Of a DNA stretch of 64,000 bases, positions 1 to 26,960 are shown piece by piece; the stretch's first letter is position 1, and each line of letters opens with the position of its first letter. Origin of the DNA: Polytrichum commune (taxonomy: Eukaryota; Streptophyta; Polytrichopsida; Polytrichales; Polytrichaceae); contig OX485809.1 of assembly GCA_950295325.1 (NCBI GenBank), forward strand, positions 1,302,001 through 1,366,000, read 5' to 3'. A model generated the notes under the pieces. That model did not search any database. It was given only the letters and a program-made list of their open reading frames with translations, and had not been told where the DNA came from. A program made the position numbers and the translations under genes.

Positions 1-1246
1 CAATTGAATGGACCTAGTCAACTATGGATGCCTCCACCTTATATCAACCTATGGGAACAGAAGTATATCAATGTGGAATCGAAGGAGATAAATACCCTAC
101 AATGATGAAGGGCAATGGTTTATGTGAGACGACACTTAATATTGACCTTATGATCAAGTTGGCAAATAGACTTGAGACTACCTAGCTCTACAATATGAAA
201 TAGAGATACAAATCTCTCTGTAATGGAGTTGTAAAGGGGCAATTCCAACACAAAGTGCACCTCACTAAAGCTACATCGGGAGAAAGAACAATGTAATCTT
301 TAGTGCTGTTTGCAGAGTGCAAGCTCTATCGAAATTTCATTAAAGAGATGCTCCCAAAATGAAATCATAGTAGGTTCTGACAAATTAAGTTATTCCATTC
401 AGGCTGGGAGAATAGGTACATAGGCTACTCGCGAATGTTATGCTGTTAGACTTGAGATCACAAATGTACTTAAAACCATGGCTAACAGTTTCATACATGC
501 AAACATGATACATGTGTGCATGGTGATGAAGGAACAATAAGTTGAAAATGAGCAATATGGCAAGACACAAAACTCCAGATTTGACCTTCTGTGAAGAGGC
601 TGAAAGAGATGGCATCATCATATATGCATTAAGCTAGAAACTTACTACATCAAAACAATCATGAGATGGGGGAGGGGTCAAGACTCTGCGGGCAGTGCTA
701 TGCTACACAGTTCCTATTAAATATGACTACAAAGAGTATCCCTTCTTGACAAGGTTCTATGTTAAAAATTCATCATAAGAATGATGTTCATCTCACAGTT
801 TAATAATCCAGGTGCAATGTTCTTGTAAGGTGATAAATATCTAGCTGGAGTACTGCCTGCAATGGTTGTCTAGTTGTACACATTTGAGCAAAGTCTGTGA
901 TGCGGCAAGCCAATGGAAAAAATCCTGGGGAAGTAAAAAAAGACCATACTAACACCGCCAAAGACCATACCAACCCAACTTTGAATACTGAGGCAAATGA
1001 TGATTTTTTTTTTCTCTTTCTTTCTTTCTTTCTAAAACTAGTCCTTTCTCTCTTAATTGATACAAGAACTCAGCCTGGCCAATATCACAGCTGGTTGAAG
1101 TTACCCAGCACAAAATTTCTCCAGAAAATCAATTATACAGTTTTCCGTCAGTCATTCCCACGGTTTACGAAACACAGGAAGCATATGAAGGGAATGACAT
1201 GCTGAAAAGGCACCCTCAGGATAGCCCACAAGGGGACACGTGGATA
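1..1246. other. Downstream flank of the M3KE gene; no gene recognised
   Basis: This stretch lies 3' of the minus-strand kinase gene and must hold its 3' UTR, probably in the last few hundred bases before 1246. No coding region is supported: open frames are short and resemble no family I know. A pyrimidine run (T9 followed by CTTT repeats) occupies about 1003-1033. The first 42 bases belong to a dispersed repeat, because positions 7-42 match 17965-18000 in inverted orientation at 34 of 36 bases. Confidence 0.5.
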
Positions 1247-16240
<14,994 letters not shown>

Positions 16241-17172
16241 GGTACGTCCTGTTCCTTGGATAAATAGCCGGTTTCCAATGCCCTCATTGTGTCCTCACCC
16301 GCTCAGTGCCAACCTCCGGATGCATAACACAATGCAGCAGCACTTATGAAGAAGAACAACCACAACCCCAGTCCCAACCTCAGCCCCAACCCCGTAACCC
16401 TCACCACCAAACCCTAAAAATCCAAGTTCCGCGTACTCCACCATCTGGCCAATTCCTTCCCTGCCAATGCACCATACCTCCTTTGCAACCCTTGCTCCAC
16501 CCTTACACACAATCCCAGCTCCACACGTTCCCCGATCCTCCACGGCCCGAATCTCAACCGAAATGGCGCCCCAACCTTCCCCCCACGGTGCTTACGCACA
16601 GACACCAAAACCAAAACCAAACACACGAATTAAACTAACTTACTCCTTCCTTTACATCAACCTACTACACACATGAACAACACCACCGCTCCTCCAAAAC
16701 ACTCTACAAACGATAACCTCACTCCTGCCACCCGCAAGACTCTCTCTCACTCTGCCTTCATCCCCTAAATTCATCTGGCCTCCCCGAACATCGCGCTTTC
16801 GGGAATCCGGCCCTGCAACTGTAAATTACACTACAATTTACTACACGCGCATTAATTACGTTTCCCAAAGGGCGGGCGGGCGGGCGGGCGGGCGGGCGGG
16901 CGATGCTGCTGGTGCTGCTGCTACAGCGAGTTGCGGCGAAATGGCACAGTGGAGAAAATGTTGTTCGATGCGAGTGCGCGTGGACTGAATTGTGGGATCT
17001 ACGGAAAGACAGTGCTCGAATTGCTGGAGCTTGGTTGGTCAGTACCTACATTCACTGACGCGCCGCAGGAGCCCGGGCCGGGCTGGGCCGGGCAGGGCAG
17101 GAAGAGCGGCGGGGCAGGGCCGGGCCGGGCCGGGCTGTTTGGAAACCCAGAGGAGGTTCTCCCGTTTTCTTT
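16241..17172. other. 5' flank of M3KE; GC-rich, low complexity
   Basis: This lies upstream of the kinase start codon. On the minus strand a CTATTTATCC element sits about 20 bases before the ATG (16257-16267); that is very close for a TATA box, so the transcript may start further upstream. The plus strand is C/A-rich (CCCAACCTCAGCCCCAACCC), then holds a GGGC tandem run (16870-16902) and a second GGGCCGG-rich block (about 17070-17140). Open frames here look like products of base composition, so I call no gene. Confidence 0.5.
16869..16902 (+). repeat. GGGC tetranucleotide tandem repeat, about 8 units
   Basis: About eight consecutive GGGC units, immediately followed by GATGCTGCTGGTGCTGCTGC. Runs of three G at a four-base period could form a G-quadruplex on the plus strand. 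The repeat lies about 630 bases upstream of the M3KE start codon in a GC-rich island. Confidence 0.9.
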
Positions 17173-17802
17173 TGTATGCCAGCGGGTAAGGGGAAGGGTA
17201 TTAGAACCTGATACCCGGCAGGTCATGGTATTGATAATGTCCATATAACGTCCAAGATTAAATAGGTGAGAATCGCCGGTGTTTTTTTTTGTTCATATAC
17301 CAGTGGGTAAGGATATTAAAAGAAAACTTGATTTTTTTATGTCTGGCGGGCTAAGGTATTAATAAATGTCCACAGGTATATAGGTGATACTACATAACTG
17401 TGTGGTAATGCATGTGCATATATCAAGTGGGTAGCAATATGAGTATTGAAGGATGTGATACTATCATGGTGAGGTATTTGTACATGTGTACCCATGTTGA
17501 TATCCAGATAGAACATAGATATCCGTGTAACATTGGTTGGAACCAGTGTTGAGTGGGTATTTATGTTCTACCCGGTTATCAATAAGGGTGTATGTACAGG
17601 TTAAACATCCATGATGCGGATGGAATTACATCTTTCATTACCATTATTTGTAACCCACTCGATATTTGCACATATACTACTGTATAGTTTCATAGTATCA
17701 CCTATATACCTGTGAGCATTTGATGGACACTTATTAGTACCCTTACTCAAGTGTATTTTCAATCTCGCTACCCACTGGTATATGGAAAAAATATATACCT
17801 GG
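17173..17802. mobile_element. Foldback element with about 150-bp inverted arms and a duplicated left arm
   Basis: The left arm from about 17294 (CATATACCAGTGGGTAAGG, later AGGTATATAGGTGATACTA, later ATCAAGTGGGTAGCAATA) is matched inverted from 17784 back to about 17643. The centre is about 200 bases of non-coding DNA. Just left of the element, 17173-17272 is a diverged direct copy of the same arm (CCAGCGGGTAAGG, then GGTATTGATAATGTCCATAT). I see no transposase. Confidence 0.8.
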
Positions 17803-18780
17803 ACCCCACTGGCTCTCATGTTCCCACGAGTGCGTTCCCGGGAACACAAAGCCACTGTCGCCAAAAAGGAGGGTGACGCTCCCATGTTCCCGAGTGGCGG
17901 GGCAAAGGCCGGGTAGGGAACATCACAGCTCCCAAGTTCCCAAGCGATGTCCCTATGAGCAAGTATAAGGTCGAGGCATCCATAGTTGACCAGGTCCATT
18001 TAACCACTCACTAGAGTCATGCAATGCCGACATAAATGAGATCTATGTTTCTTAGGCGAACAAAGATATAGTTTATGTGGTGGTGGCTTGTGATTGATTA
18101 TCCCCATAAGAGTTTCATAACATCCGTAAACAAAGAGTAGCATTGAGATGAGCAGTTATGGGTTAACTTATAAATCATCTATGTATGGCCCTAAAATTTA
18201 TGCTTCGAAATTTACAACAATTCTCATATTCATGATCTTTTTTTTAATAAGTGCATTCTCCTTAGAATTTTTTTCTCTCCGCAAGGAAAAATAAATTCCC
18301 CATTATTACTCCTCCTAAACATATGCAAACTCTCTTATTTTTATTGGTTATAGATGCCTCAACCATCACTGCAGTACAGTGACTAGGCTTAATGATGTCC
18401 CCAAATGAGGTGCCCTTTCACTGGCATCCCTAAATGAGGTCGGGACCACCGAAGCTCCCGTACTCCCAAGTGAGGTGCGATTCTCAACCAGATCCCTAAA
18501 ATTGGGTCCAGATGCCAAGAAGTAGGCTGGAGAGGTCGTAAGCCACTAAGCCAAATCGACATCCCCAAATAAGGTCCACGTCCTGTCATGGATTGCTAAA
18601 GCCTTACTTTCCTATAAACGGGTCCCAATGTCGGAAGGAAACAATATCCCGGAATGAGGTCCCGAAACAATATTGTAAGGAACTCTGACGCTCCCATGTT
18701 CCCAAGTTTATGGGTACACGGCCGGCTTGCTAGGCAATAAACTTAACTTAATGGGAACGACATTATGAAACTATGGGCCG
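17803..18780. other. Repeat-derived intergenic DNA with recurring CCCATGTTCCC and AATGAGGT motifs
   Basis: TGACGCTCCCATGTTCCC occurs near 17873 and again near 18688, and CTCCCACGTTCC near 19382. CCCAAATGAGGT-like phrases recur at about 18400, 18430, 18465, 18555 and 18650. Positions 17965-18000 match window positions 7-42 in inverted orientation. No coding region is supported. Confidence 0.55.
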
Positions 18781-19350
18781 GTTTACACCATGGACCATGA
18801 AGTCGAACCATGGAAGATGGCCTTTTTCCATGGTCCAATTTTATGGTCCAACTTCCGTGATCCAGTTTCTTAAAAAATCAATCCGAAGCATGTGGCCCCC
18901 TCACTGGGTGTAAACCCAATGTAGACCAAGAGGACTGACCATGCACCAAAAAATGAATGTGCTGATTTTTCTTTAATTCATGCCCAAAAAAGGCAGTTTT
19001 GGGAAGAAAAAAAATCAAGTTTGATCATTTTCTTCTCTTCTCTTGTCTTCATCTTCTCTTCCCCCAAAAAAATTTTCATCAAACATTTATTATAAGAACG
19101 TTTTACTGCCATAACCCCTTGTTTTTTCTACTAGAGCATTTCTTTTGCCTCTCCCACCACAAAATTTGTTGGAGCATGTCAGTGGATAATGTAGGCCTTA
19201 AAATAATACGTCTTTTGGGGACCTTGAACTTCATGATCACTCCGTCAATTTTTTTCCTTGGTATAAACCAAAGTGGTCCCGGAACGAGTTCAATAGCCAA
19301 TTACATATTTTACAAAGCCTTGGGACGACTTCATGATCCATGGTGTAAAC
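18781..19350. mobile_element. MITE-like element with 24-bp terminal inverted repeats
   Basis: Positions 18782-18805 (TTTACACCATGGACCATGAA...) and 19326-19349 are inverted copies with one mismatch in 24 bases. The element is about 570 bp. I could not identify a target-site duplication. Its longest open frame resembles no transposase, so I treat it as non-autonomous. Confidence 0.75.
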
Positions 19351-20268
19351 AACTCTTGTGTCTCAATGTGACAAAGGGAAGCTCCCACGTTCCTATTTGA
19401 GATCCCAAGGCAGGCACAAGTATGTAAAGATTCCCAAAACATAATGGTGGCAAGGCTCACATAACCACCTCTCCAAATGGACACTACACATGGCATAAGA
19501 TTAACTTTGTCCTTCTTGGTGAATGGAACGACGTTCACCAAACATGTCAAACATATCCTTTATAGTCTATACAAAGAGCATTTTTTTGGTCTTCTCCTCC
19601 CATGCATCCAAGGGTTGTGGGGCCTATCATGGGCACTTCCGTCTCCACATGCAATTTTGACCGATTTTGATTCAATTGTTTGCACATGGATCGGCCAAGA
19701 ATTCTCTTACCTAGTCAACGATTACAAAGCATGGAGATTGTCATTTCGAGTTGAGATGCAAAAGTTATTCTCTTTCTTTCTAAGTCATCCCCTAGGACCG
19801 CCCAATCGTGCTAATGATTGAACCTATAATATTGTGAATAGTTGAGCACACAATCCAATCTCATCGGAACACATGGAATATTGTACTTTGAGCGCCCGTT
19901 CCTAACAAGCCTTGCCATCTACGACTTAAACGTTGGTGTCCAATCAAGAAGGGCGACCACGTAAGGCCCATGTACCTTACTAATTTTGACAAAACTAGAG
20001 TAAGTTGTAATGTTGTCCAATATTCAAAGATGTCGTGTTTTCTTTACTTTGAAGCAAAAGGGGTTTCATTGCACGCCATAGATACATTATAATCATAAGT
20101 GAGATTGGATGCCCGTGGTTTTAAAACCGTGCTATTCTTTGCATCTAATTCCAAATTTTGAAAACATTTTTCAAATAGCTATAGTGGAGTTGTAAACAAA
20201 ACTTTCCACATAAAATTGACTGTCAAGTTTCGAAATTGCAAAGCATCACATTTTCATTGGTCGATAAA
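19351..20268. other. Intergenic DNA, nothing recognised
   Basis: One open frame of about 114 codons (19477-19821, plus) resembles no family I know, and its composition matches its surroundings. I do not call it a gene. Confidence 0.4.
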
Positions 20269-20716
20269 TGAACCTATTCGCGGGACCCCAGGGTCCCACC
20301 CAATCCCAACTCTCGCACAAATCCCATAGCAACGTCAATATACGTATGACTCGGTAGGGAAGTGCTACAATCAGCTACTTTCACTGAGATCTACACAATG
20401 ATGCAAAAAAATAATCCAAATGAATAATTGTGAAAATAGTGCCAAAATTGGCAGTGTCTTGCTCAAGGCTCTATCGAGACATCTAATCGGCTTCATCATC
20501 CAATTTGCATGCTCATCATAACCGACCGGTTCGTGTAGCAGCCCATTAAGAGATTCAAATCAAGTGTCTACATGGTGCTTCGACATGATAAACTAAAAAC
20601 AACGCCGACTGCCAAGCACTTGAAACTGCACAAGCGCACCCTGGCCATAAACAAATAAATAATTCCATTCTCAAAGCGAGTCTTTGCGGAACCCCGGGGT
20701 CCCGCCAATAGGTTCA
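20269..20716. mobile_element. MITE-like element with about 34-bp inverted repeats containing GGGACCCC
   Basis: The left end TGAACCTATTCGCGGGACCC (20269 onward) is repeated inverted at the right end, whose reverse complement reads TGAACCTATTGGCGGGACCC. Both continue into a near-palindrome, GGGACCCCAGGGTCCC on the left and GGAACCCCGGGGTCCC on the right. The element is about 450 bp with no coding capacity. Confidence 0.75.
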
Positions 20717-23700
20717 AATGTTGGAAAATTTGACATGGACACACCAAAAAAATTGTGAGCTTGTGATGAAATGGAGAGTCCTTGACAATATTATGTGTTG
20801 CAATTGTATTAAACAAGTCAGTTGTTCACAATACGGGCAACATGAACATGAGAATGGTTATCTATGAATTAGACAATCATGAGAAATATAATCTAGAAGA
20901 TCGTGTTATAAGCTCAAAGGGTCCATTTTACATTACATTTATTATTATAATAAATGAAGGAAAGTTATGAATGATTCAAGCCTTTTTGCTCACTTAATAT
21001 GGATTAGACCTTGCTTGAGTTTTACTTGAATCTCAAGAAAAAACAATTGACTTGGAAAAGACCTTGATGGACGCACCACTCATGTATGGATATATATATA
21101 CAATACCTTTGAGCCCCAGATTTTATGATGAAATTATCCATGGTTGTTGCCATGGAGTGATGGGCTTGGTGCCTTGCCCATGTGTCGTGGCTAGCACAAT
21201 CGGACTTGCTACACATAGGGTGTGCTTATGTAATGAGCGGTTACATGGGTTACTTGGTCACTTCCTCGAAGTTGAGGTAGGTTGCTTAGCATGGTCATGC
21301 CCAATCATTGCTTTGTTGTTGTCATTGGTTGTTGTGTTTAATTTCTTCAATCAAACTAAGCACCTATGGTGAGGTAAAATAAGTTACGTTTTGAGTATTT
21401 GAAGATGAGAGATATTTCAAAGTCTACCAATATTCCCTTCATTCAATAAAATATTTGCAAAAAGAAAATGACGATCTCTCTCGAGATAGTCATATTTTAC
21501 TTCTATACATTAATTCAAAAATTGTAGTGTCAATAGGCCAAGGAAACCATCATAGTTATAGAGTATGTGAAGACATTAATTTGACAACATTTTGACCCAC
21601 ACATTGTAACATGGCAAAGGCCGCTTAAAGTGCCACCTTAAAGACTAAGGTTGCTTCCTTTGTATGAAGGGAGTGTTGAAGGAGCATTACAAAGGAATGT
21701 CGATGACAGAAGAACTACCATATTGATACTTAGATCTTCACCTAATTTTGGTTATTTGGTAATTACAAATACACACTAAAGATGTCAATTACATGTATTG
21801 AAAGTATTTACCATATAATCCTTCACTCAAATAAATTACTTGATGTGGTTGACCTAATTTACAATGATTTGAATGTTATTTTCAAAACTATGAGTCCTCA
21901 ATATCAAATTGTCAAAGGAGAGAAAGTATGCAAACTAAGGGTTTATTGGGATCTAACAACCTCTATAAACCATCAATGCCTTCAGACTCATGTTGTAGTC
22001 ATTAAGTTATTGGTCCAACGCTTAATTTTAGCTGCGAGGAGCTCCATTAACAAAAACTTATGATAAAGTAGATGAATGGTAAAGCATTCGATCTTGTTTC
22101 AAAAACTTACCCAACATGTCATTGTTTGGTAGATAAAACATAACATTACTCAACTGATGAGTTGTGTTCACGGGCCCAACAATAAATTTGAGAATAAAGA
22201 CTCCAGATGCCGGCATCCCACTACTTCGAACTGAATATGATATCAAGACAATTGAACATAACTCATTACTTGAGTAAGGTTATGAACAATGAACATGTGT
22301 GAAAGCTACTTAACTAAAACCTACTTGAAAATCTCATGATTTACTTGTTAACGATCCGCTTCAAGTTTCAAGATTTTGCAAATTTCAAGTAGGCGCACCA
22401 TGATAGTTGGGGTCTCCCTATAACTGAGAGAGCTTTACCCAATTTTGAAGAAAGACTTTGGTTATTTGGTAAAGCTATGTGGGGATGGGTCTTGAGTCAA
22501 ACAATTGTCACCGACTGTGCCACACACTTAGCAAAGGTGTGCAATGCCAAGGCCATTGTCCACCCTTACCCTTAGAAAAATAGTTGGGGTGGGTGGATGA
22601 ATGGATTAATGACACGCCGGTTCTATTCATCCATTTATCCATTCATCATGTCTACTTCTTGTGTATGTCTAGAAAACTCTTATGTAAGGTTAGCTCCTCT
22701 ACCACGTCACCTATTGTGAACTCCCTTCGCCTCCCATTTCGATCAGTCTAACTTGACAACCTTGTTGCCATAAGGCAGGTGCACATGGTGCCGGTCTGCC
22801 CCGCCAGCCACATGCATATGGTGGAGGTCCACAGTTGGCCGGCCGGGGACACGTGCATACCTCTGCTCCAATGCCCACACGCGATGTGGTCGGAGAGCGC
22901 CTTGCGCCCCAGCCTCCGCCCGCTTCCTGCACTCACTCTTTCCCAACATTTTTTACCTCCATATGTGTCTACGAGTGTGAAAGAGAAAAGAGAAAAGAGA
23001 AAGAGGGAGTTTGAGAGTGTTGAAGTTGTTTTGCAATAAGAAACTTGGCAAGGAATTACCCGACGGAGGGCAACGAACCCGTGGCTTCCGGTTTGCCACC
23101 CTTGCTGGCAGAGCTGGATGAGATTCATCGTCTCCGCCAGGCAGAGCGGCTGATGGTTGCTCATGTACACGGCACCATAGTCGATCCGCTTCAACTAAAT
23201 CTACCACTGATGATAAGGTAAGTTCAATGCCAATCTCTTCTAGAACATCTCTTCCAACGACATGCAAGGATCATCTGCTTTATAGACATGTGGTAGCCGT
23301 TGCATGCAGTGGTGCAGGGTGAAGGTTTCCTTTCAAGCATGGCTATGGCTATGGTGGAGGATACAAAAACTGACTAAGTTCACCACTTCTTCCTCTTTTT
23401 GTTGTTAAGAATATGACCACTTACAAGCATGGAATTATGATGCATTCACGACCCTATAATCCTCGACATTAAGACAGATGTGGTGAACCTTGCAGTTCTT
23501 GGAGTAGCTGCTACAATGCCAAAGAAAATCTGAGTGTTGTCAATGGCATCGTTGGTGGTCACTATTGGGATTTAACAAGTCCATTTGAGCTTGTGTAGGT
23601 GATGTTAATGTAAGATTCTTCATACAAATCCAGAGTATGTAGTGGGATGGACTTGGTGGGCATCGGGTCATTTGACAATACGAACGGACACTTCATTCAC

Positions 23701-24303
23701 CTTGGCCCCTTTAAATAGGGACCGGAGTTTCTATCTATCTATCTGGGATGGACTTGTAGAGCAAGCAAGGTATAAAAGAAGATGATATTTCTTGATCCTT
23801 TTCTTTCATGTTCTTTAGCTCCCAATGATTGTGCCTCAATTTTAAGAGTGGGAGTGAACTTATGTTCCATTCAAACTAATTTAGATCCTTACATGGAGTT
23901 TTGGTTAATTATTGCAAATTTAGTCCCAATTACAAGGAACTTTGTATTCTACATGTAATGTTGGAACAAAACTCATTTTGAAATGGGGCAGTAGCTTGTT
24001 GGTGAAGATGCTCTAATACATTCATGTTTTCTCCGCAAGGAGTTGCCATTTATATCTATATAAATCAACTCTATATTGAACTCTCAAAATTGAGTCAATG
24101 GTTAACTACATCAATTTTTACACACAATGCTAGGCAAATAAAAACAAGAACATACAAACTTTCACTTATAAAAGTTAATAGTCATAGTCTAGTACATCAT
24201 TTCCAAAGTCTCATGTCTATTGCAAAACTACACATGGAGAAACTATGATTTGAAGAGAACGATATACAGTGACTCAATTTTGTAACCTACATCTACCTAT
24301 AGA
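20717..24303. other. Intergenic DNA; a GC-rich patch at 22740-23230, otherwise nothing recognised
   Basis: The sequence is AT-rich with only short open frames. Between about 22740 and 23230 composition shifts to GC-rich and open frames run on both strands, which could be a relic of an old coding sequence. I could not identify it. A short TCTA repeat lies near 23730. Confidence 0.4.
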
Positions 24304-24498
24304 TCAATAATTTGTCCACCCTCTTTTAGAAGCTAAAACAACTAGGATACAATTGGGCATGCTATGATAGAACTCTTGACACTCCTTAGGAGTGATGGAA
24401 TGGAAAGAAGCTTGCACACACTCCCACAATTGAAGCATTCTTTTGGTTGGCATTAGATACTCATTTAATTTCCCTGCAATTATAAAGGAACGATCCAA
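24304..24498 (-). pseudogene. Tc1/mariner-like transposase C-terminal fragment
   Basis: The minus-strand frame ends with a pattern typical of the C-terminal end of Tc1-type transposases: a W..VQ segment, then ITPKECQEFYHSMPNCI, then a basic KRGWTNY stop. Known members end with similar blocks (I.PE.CQ.L..SMP.R...VI.AKGG.TKY). The catalytic D,D-E core should lie toward higher coordinates and is not visible there, so this is a truncated relic. Tc1-like DD34E elements are uncommon in land plants compared with MLE-type DD39D elements. The identification rests on about 45 residues. Confidence 0.6.
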
Positions 24499-24808
24499 GC
24501 CATAAGCAACTAGAATGGAATGCTAAATTTCTCCCAAGTAACCTCAAAACTTCTTGTTGATGCTCATAGGATGGAGATACGCAATAAATAAATTAGGAGA
24601 TGAAGAAGCCTTGGTTGTGAACTTTAGCAAAATGCACATTTGAGGAAGAAAAAACTATCTAGATGCCATGAGGTTTCATTTTGAGGAAGGTCGCAACTAC
24701 CCAGATGGTGGAAGAAATAGTGGAGGCTACATAGGATGCTCCAAGAGGGCGAGGTTGTACTCATGATGGACGCTTACACCTTTCTAGTCCAAGACCTCCC
24801 ATGCGTTC

Positions 24809-26960
24809 CTTTGTATGTGGATGTACAAACCACCTAGCACAAGACTGCTAATTCAAATTCTTTGGTTCACTTGCCATACACCATGAAAACGCATACATCA
24901 ACACTATAGAGCAAGATGTTGAGCAAGAAGAATCAACCAAGATCATTGCTACAAATGATGCCAAAAACATAGAAGAGGCACTCACAAAGATGGTTATGAA
25001 CCTTGATACATGCATATCTTTTAATAATACTTTGTTTTCGGCACAACACGACATGTCACCCGTGATAAAGACAAATTGAGGATCATCTGAACCACCAAGA
25101 CATGATCAATCAACACTTCCATCCACCAAGTTTAGTTGTTATTCCGACTCTGAGGGAATTCAAGGACAACCAACCCATGCATTTATCCCATAACAAAATG
25201 GAATAGTTGAGCGACGCAACCACATCATTGTGGAGCGAGCATGGAGCATGATTGCAAGCTATCAAATACTTGGACATCTATGGCCCAAAGTCATCAACAC
25301 CATGAATTTTCTCATCAAGCGGAGCCCCAAGACCGCTAGCAAGGAATGACTCCCGAAAAAAAAAATACAATAAGGAAAAACCCAACATTAGTTTTCTACA
25401 CTTTTTTGTTTGTTTAGCATATCTTTAGAATTCAAAAAATGACGGATCAAAATTAGAAAGAAAAACTACCAAATGCATATTGATGGGGTTTGACACTAAT
25501 AACAAAGCTTACAATGTTTATGATCCATTACAAAGAAAAATCTTGATCAGTTCGGACATTGTTTTTTTATGGAACCAAGTTGGGTATTACATGTCTTACC
25601 ATTTCCCACACCCCAAAAGACTTTATTTTCCCTTTCACTTCGCCATCCACTACAAAATAGAGTGAAGGCTCAAAAATTGAATAAATGCTTCATCGAGGTG
25701 GAACACTATCTATGCTATTTGATCACTTGCAACACTCAAGAAATGTACCATTTAACAACTTCATATTATCATGGCATTCTTGAATGGCCTCATTATGAGG
25801 AAATCTTTGTGGAAATTCCCCTTGGCTTCTCTGGACTTGACAACGAAGGCAAAGTCTGCAAACTCTTGTGAGCGCTTTATGGACTTAAACATGCACCACA
25901 AGCATGGTATTCTAGAATTGACTCCTATCTTGTAACCCAAGGCCTCACAAAAAGCTATGTAGATCCAAACCTAGACTATTCAATCACCAATAGAACATAC
26001 ACAATTGTTCTTCTCTATGTCAATGACATCCTCGTCACATTTGACAATTATGTAGACATCCACTATATTACCTCTCACATTCATAGCAACTTTGACACAC
26101 CTAACGTATGAGTTGCTTATCTTTACTTAGGTTGCAATATTGAGTATCATTTAAATGGCATATGGTTACATCAACAACGATACATCAAATCATTTTTCAT
26201 CAAGTTCAACATGAAGACATGCAGTTGAACACCTACTCTCATGTGCTTTGCCCTGCAACTTCAAACCAACATGGGTGATACGTGAGTTGACAAACAACAC
26301 TACCAATCACTTGTACGTAGGAGCTCTCATTTATGCCATAGTACCATGTGTGGATATTGTTTGTTGTGTCGGATGCGTAAGTTGTTACTACCAAAGCCAC
26401 AAATTTATCATATCTGTATTGTCAAAATAACCCTTTGCTACCTCAAAGGCACCATCACAAATGGATTTCACTTTCCCAATTCATGTTAGTTGACACTCAC
26501 CTCATATGTTGATGCAGACTATGGCTGTTTCCTTTGATGTTTGCAAACCCATCTCTGGCATTTTGCATAAACTTGGTGATGCCCCGTTCGAATGAAGAAG
26601 CAAGTGCCAACCCACTCTTGTCATGTCCACGACTGAAGCTTAATACACAATTTTGTCTAATGTTGCTTGTGATTATGTGTATCTAGAGTGCCTCTTACAT
26701 ATACCGAAGATCGGAGGAGGATATTCGTGTCAGATCTTCAGTGACTACCACAATTGCATGAAGTTTGTTGACAACCCTATTTTGCATGCAAGGACTAAAC
26801 ACATCAAAATAGAAACATCATTTCATTAGACAAAGGCCACAAGTAGGTGACATTCAAATTCATTACATCCCCACAGGAGATCAACAAGTTGATATACTTA
26901 CAAAGCCTCTTCCTTTCTACAACTTCCTTGAGCTTACAATAAAATTGTAGGAGTAAATTT
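24809..26960 (+). mobile_element. Degenerate Ty1/copia retrotransposon (gag knuckle, integrase, RT, RNase H)
   Basis: Recognisable in copia order are: a shortened CCHC-like knuckle (24809-24848); the integrase C-terminal block around QNGIVERRN followed by a NFLIKRSP segment (25188-25350); reverse transcriptase with the EIPLGFSG and ALYGLKHAPQAWYSR blocks and a YVNDILV active-site box with Asn at the first Asp of YVDD (about 25770-26270); and an RNase H/C-terminal block with HARTKHIKIE (about 26600-26900). Many in-frame stops and frame changes interrupt the frames, for example just before ALYGLKH. I found no flanking LTR pair. It is inactive. Confidence 0.88.

Noticed and set aside
16306..17248. 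Open frames of 80-110 codons across the C/A-rich and GGGCC-rich M3KE flank
   Set aside because: They are low-complexity translations of compositional repeats.
22711..23267. Overlapping open frames on both strands in a GC-rich patch
   Set aside because: Open frames in several phases are expected from GC-rich composition; none shows a known domain.
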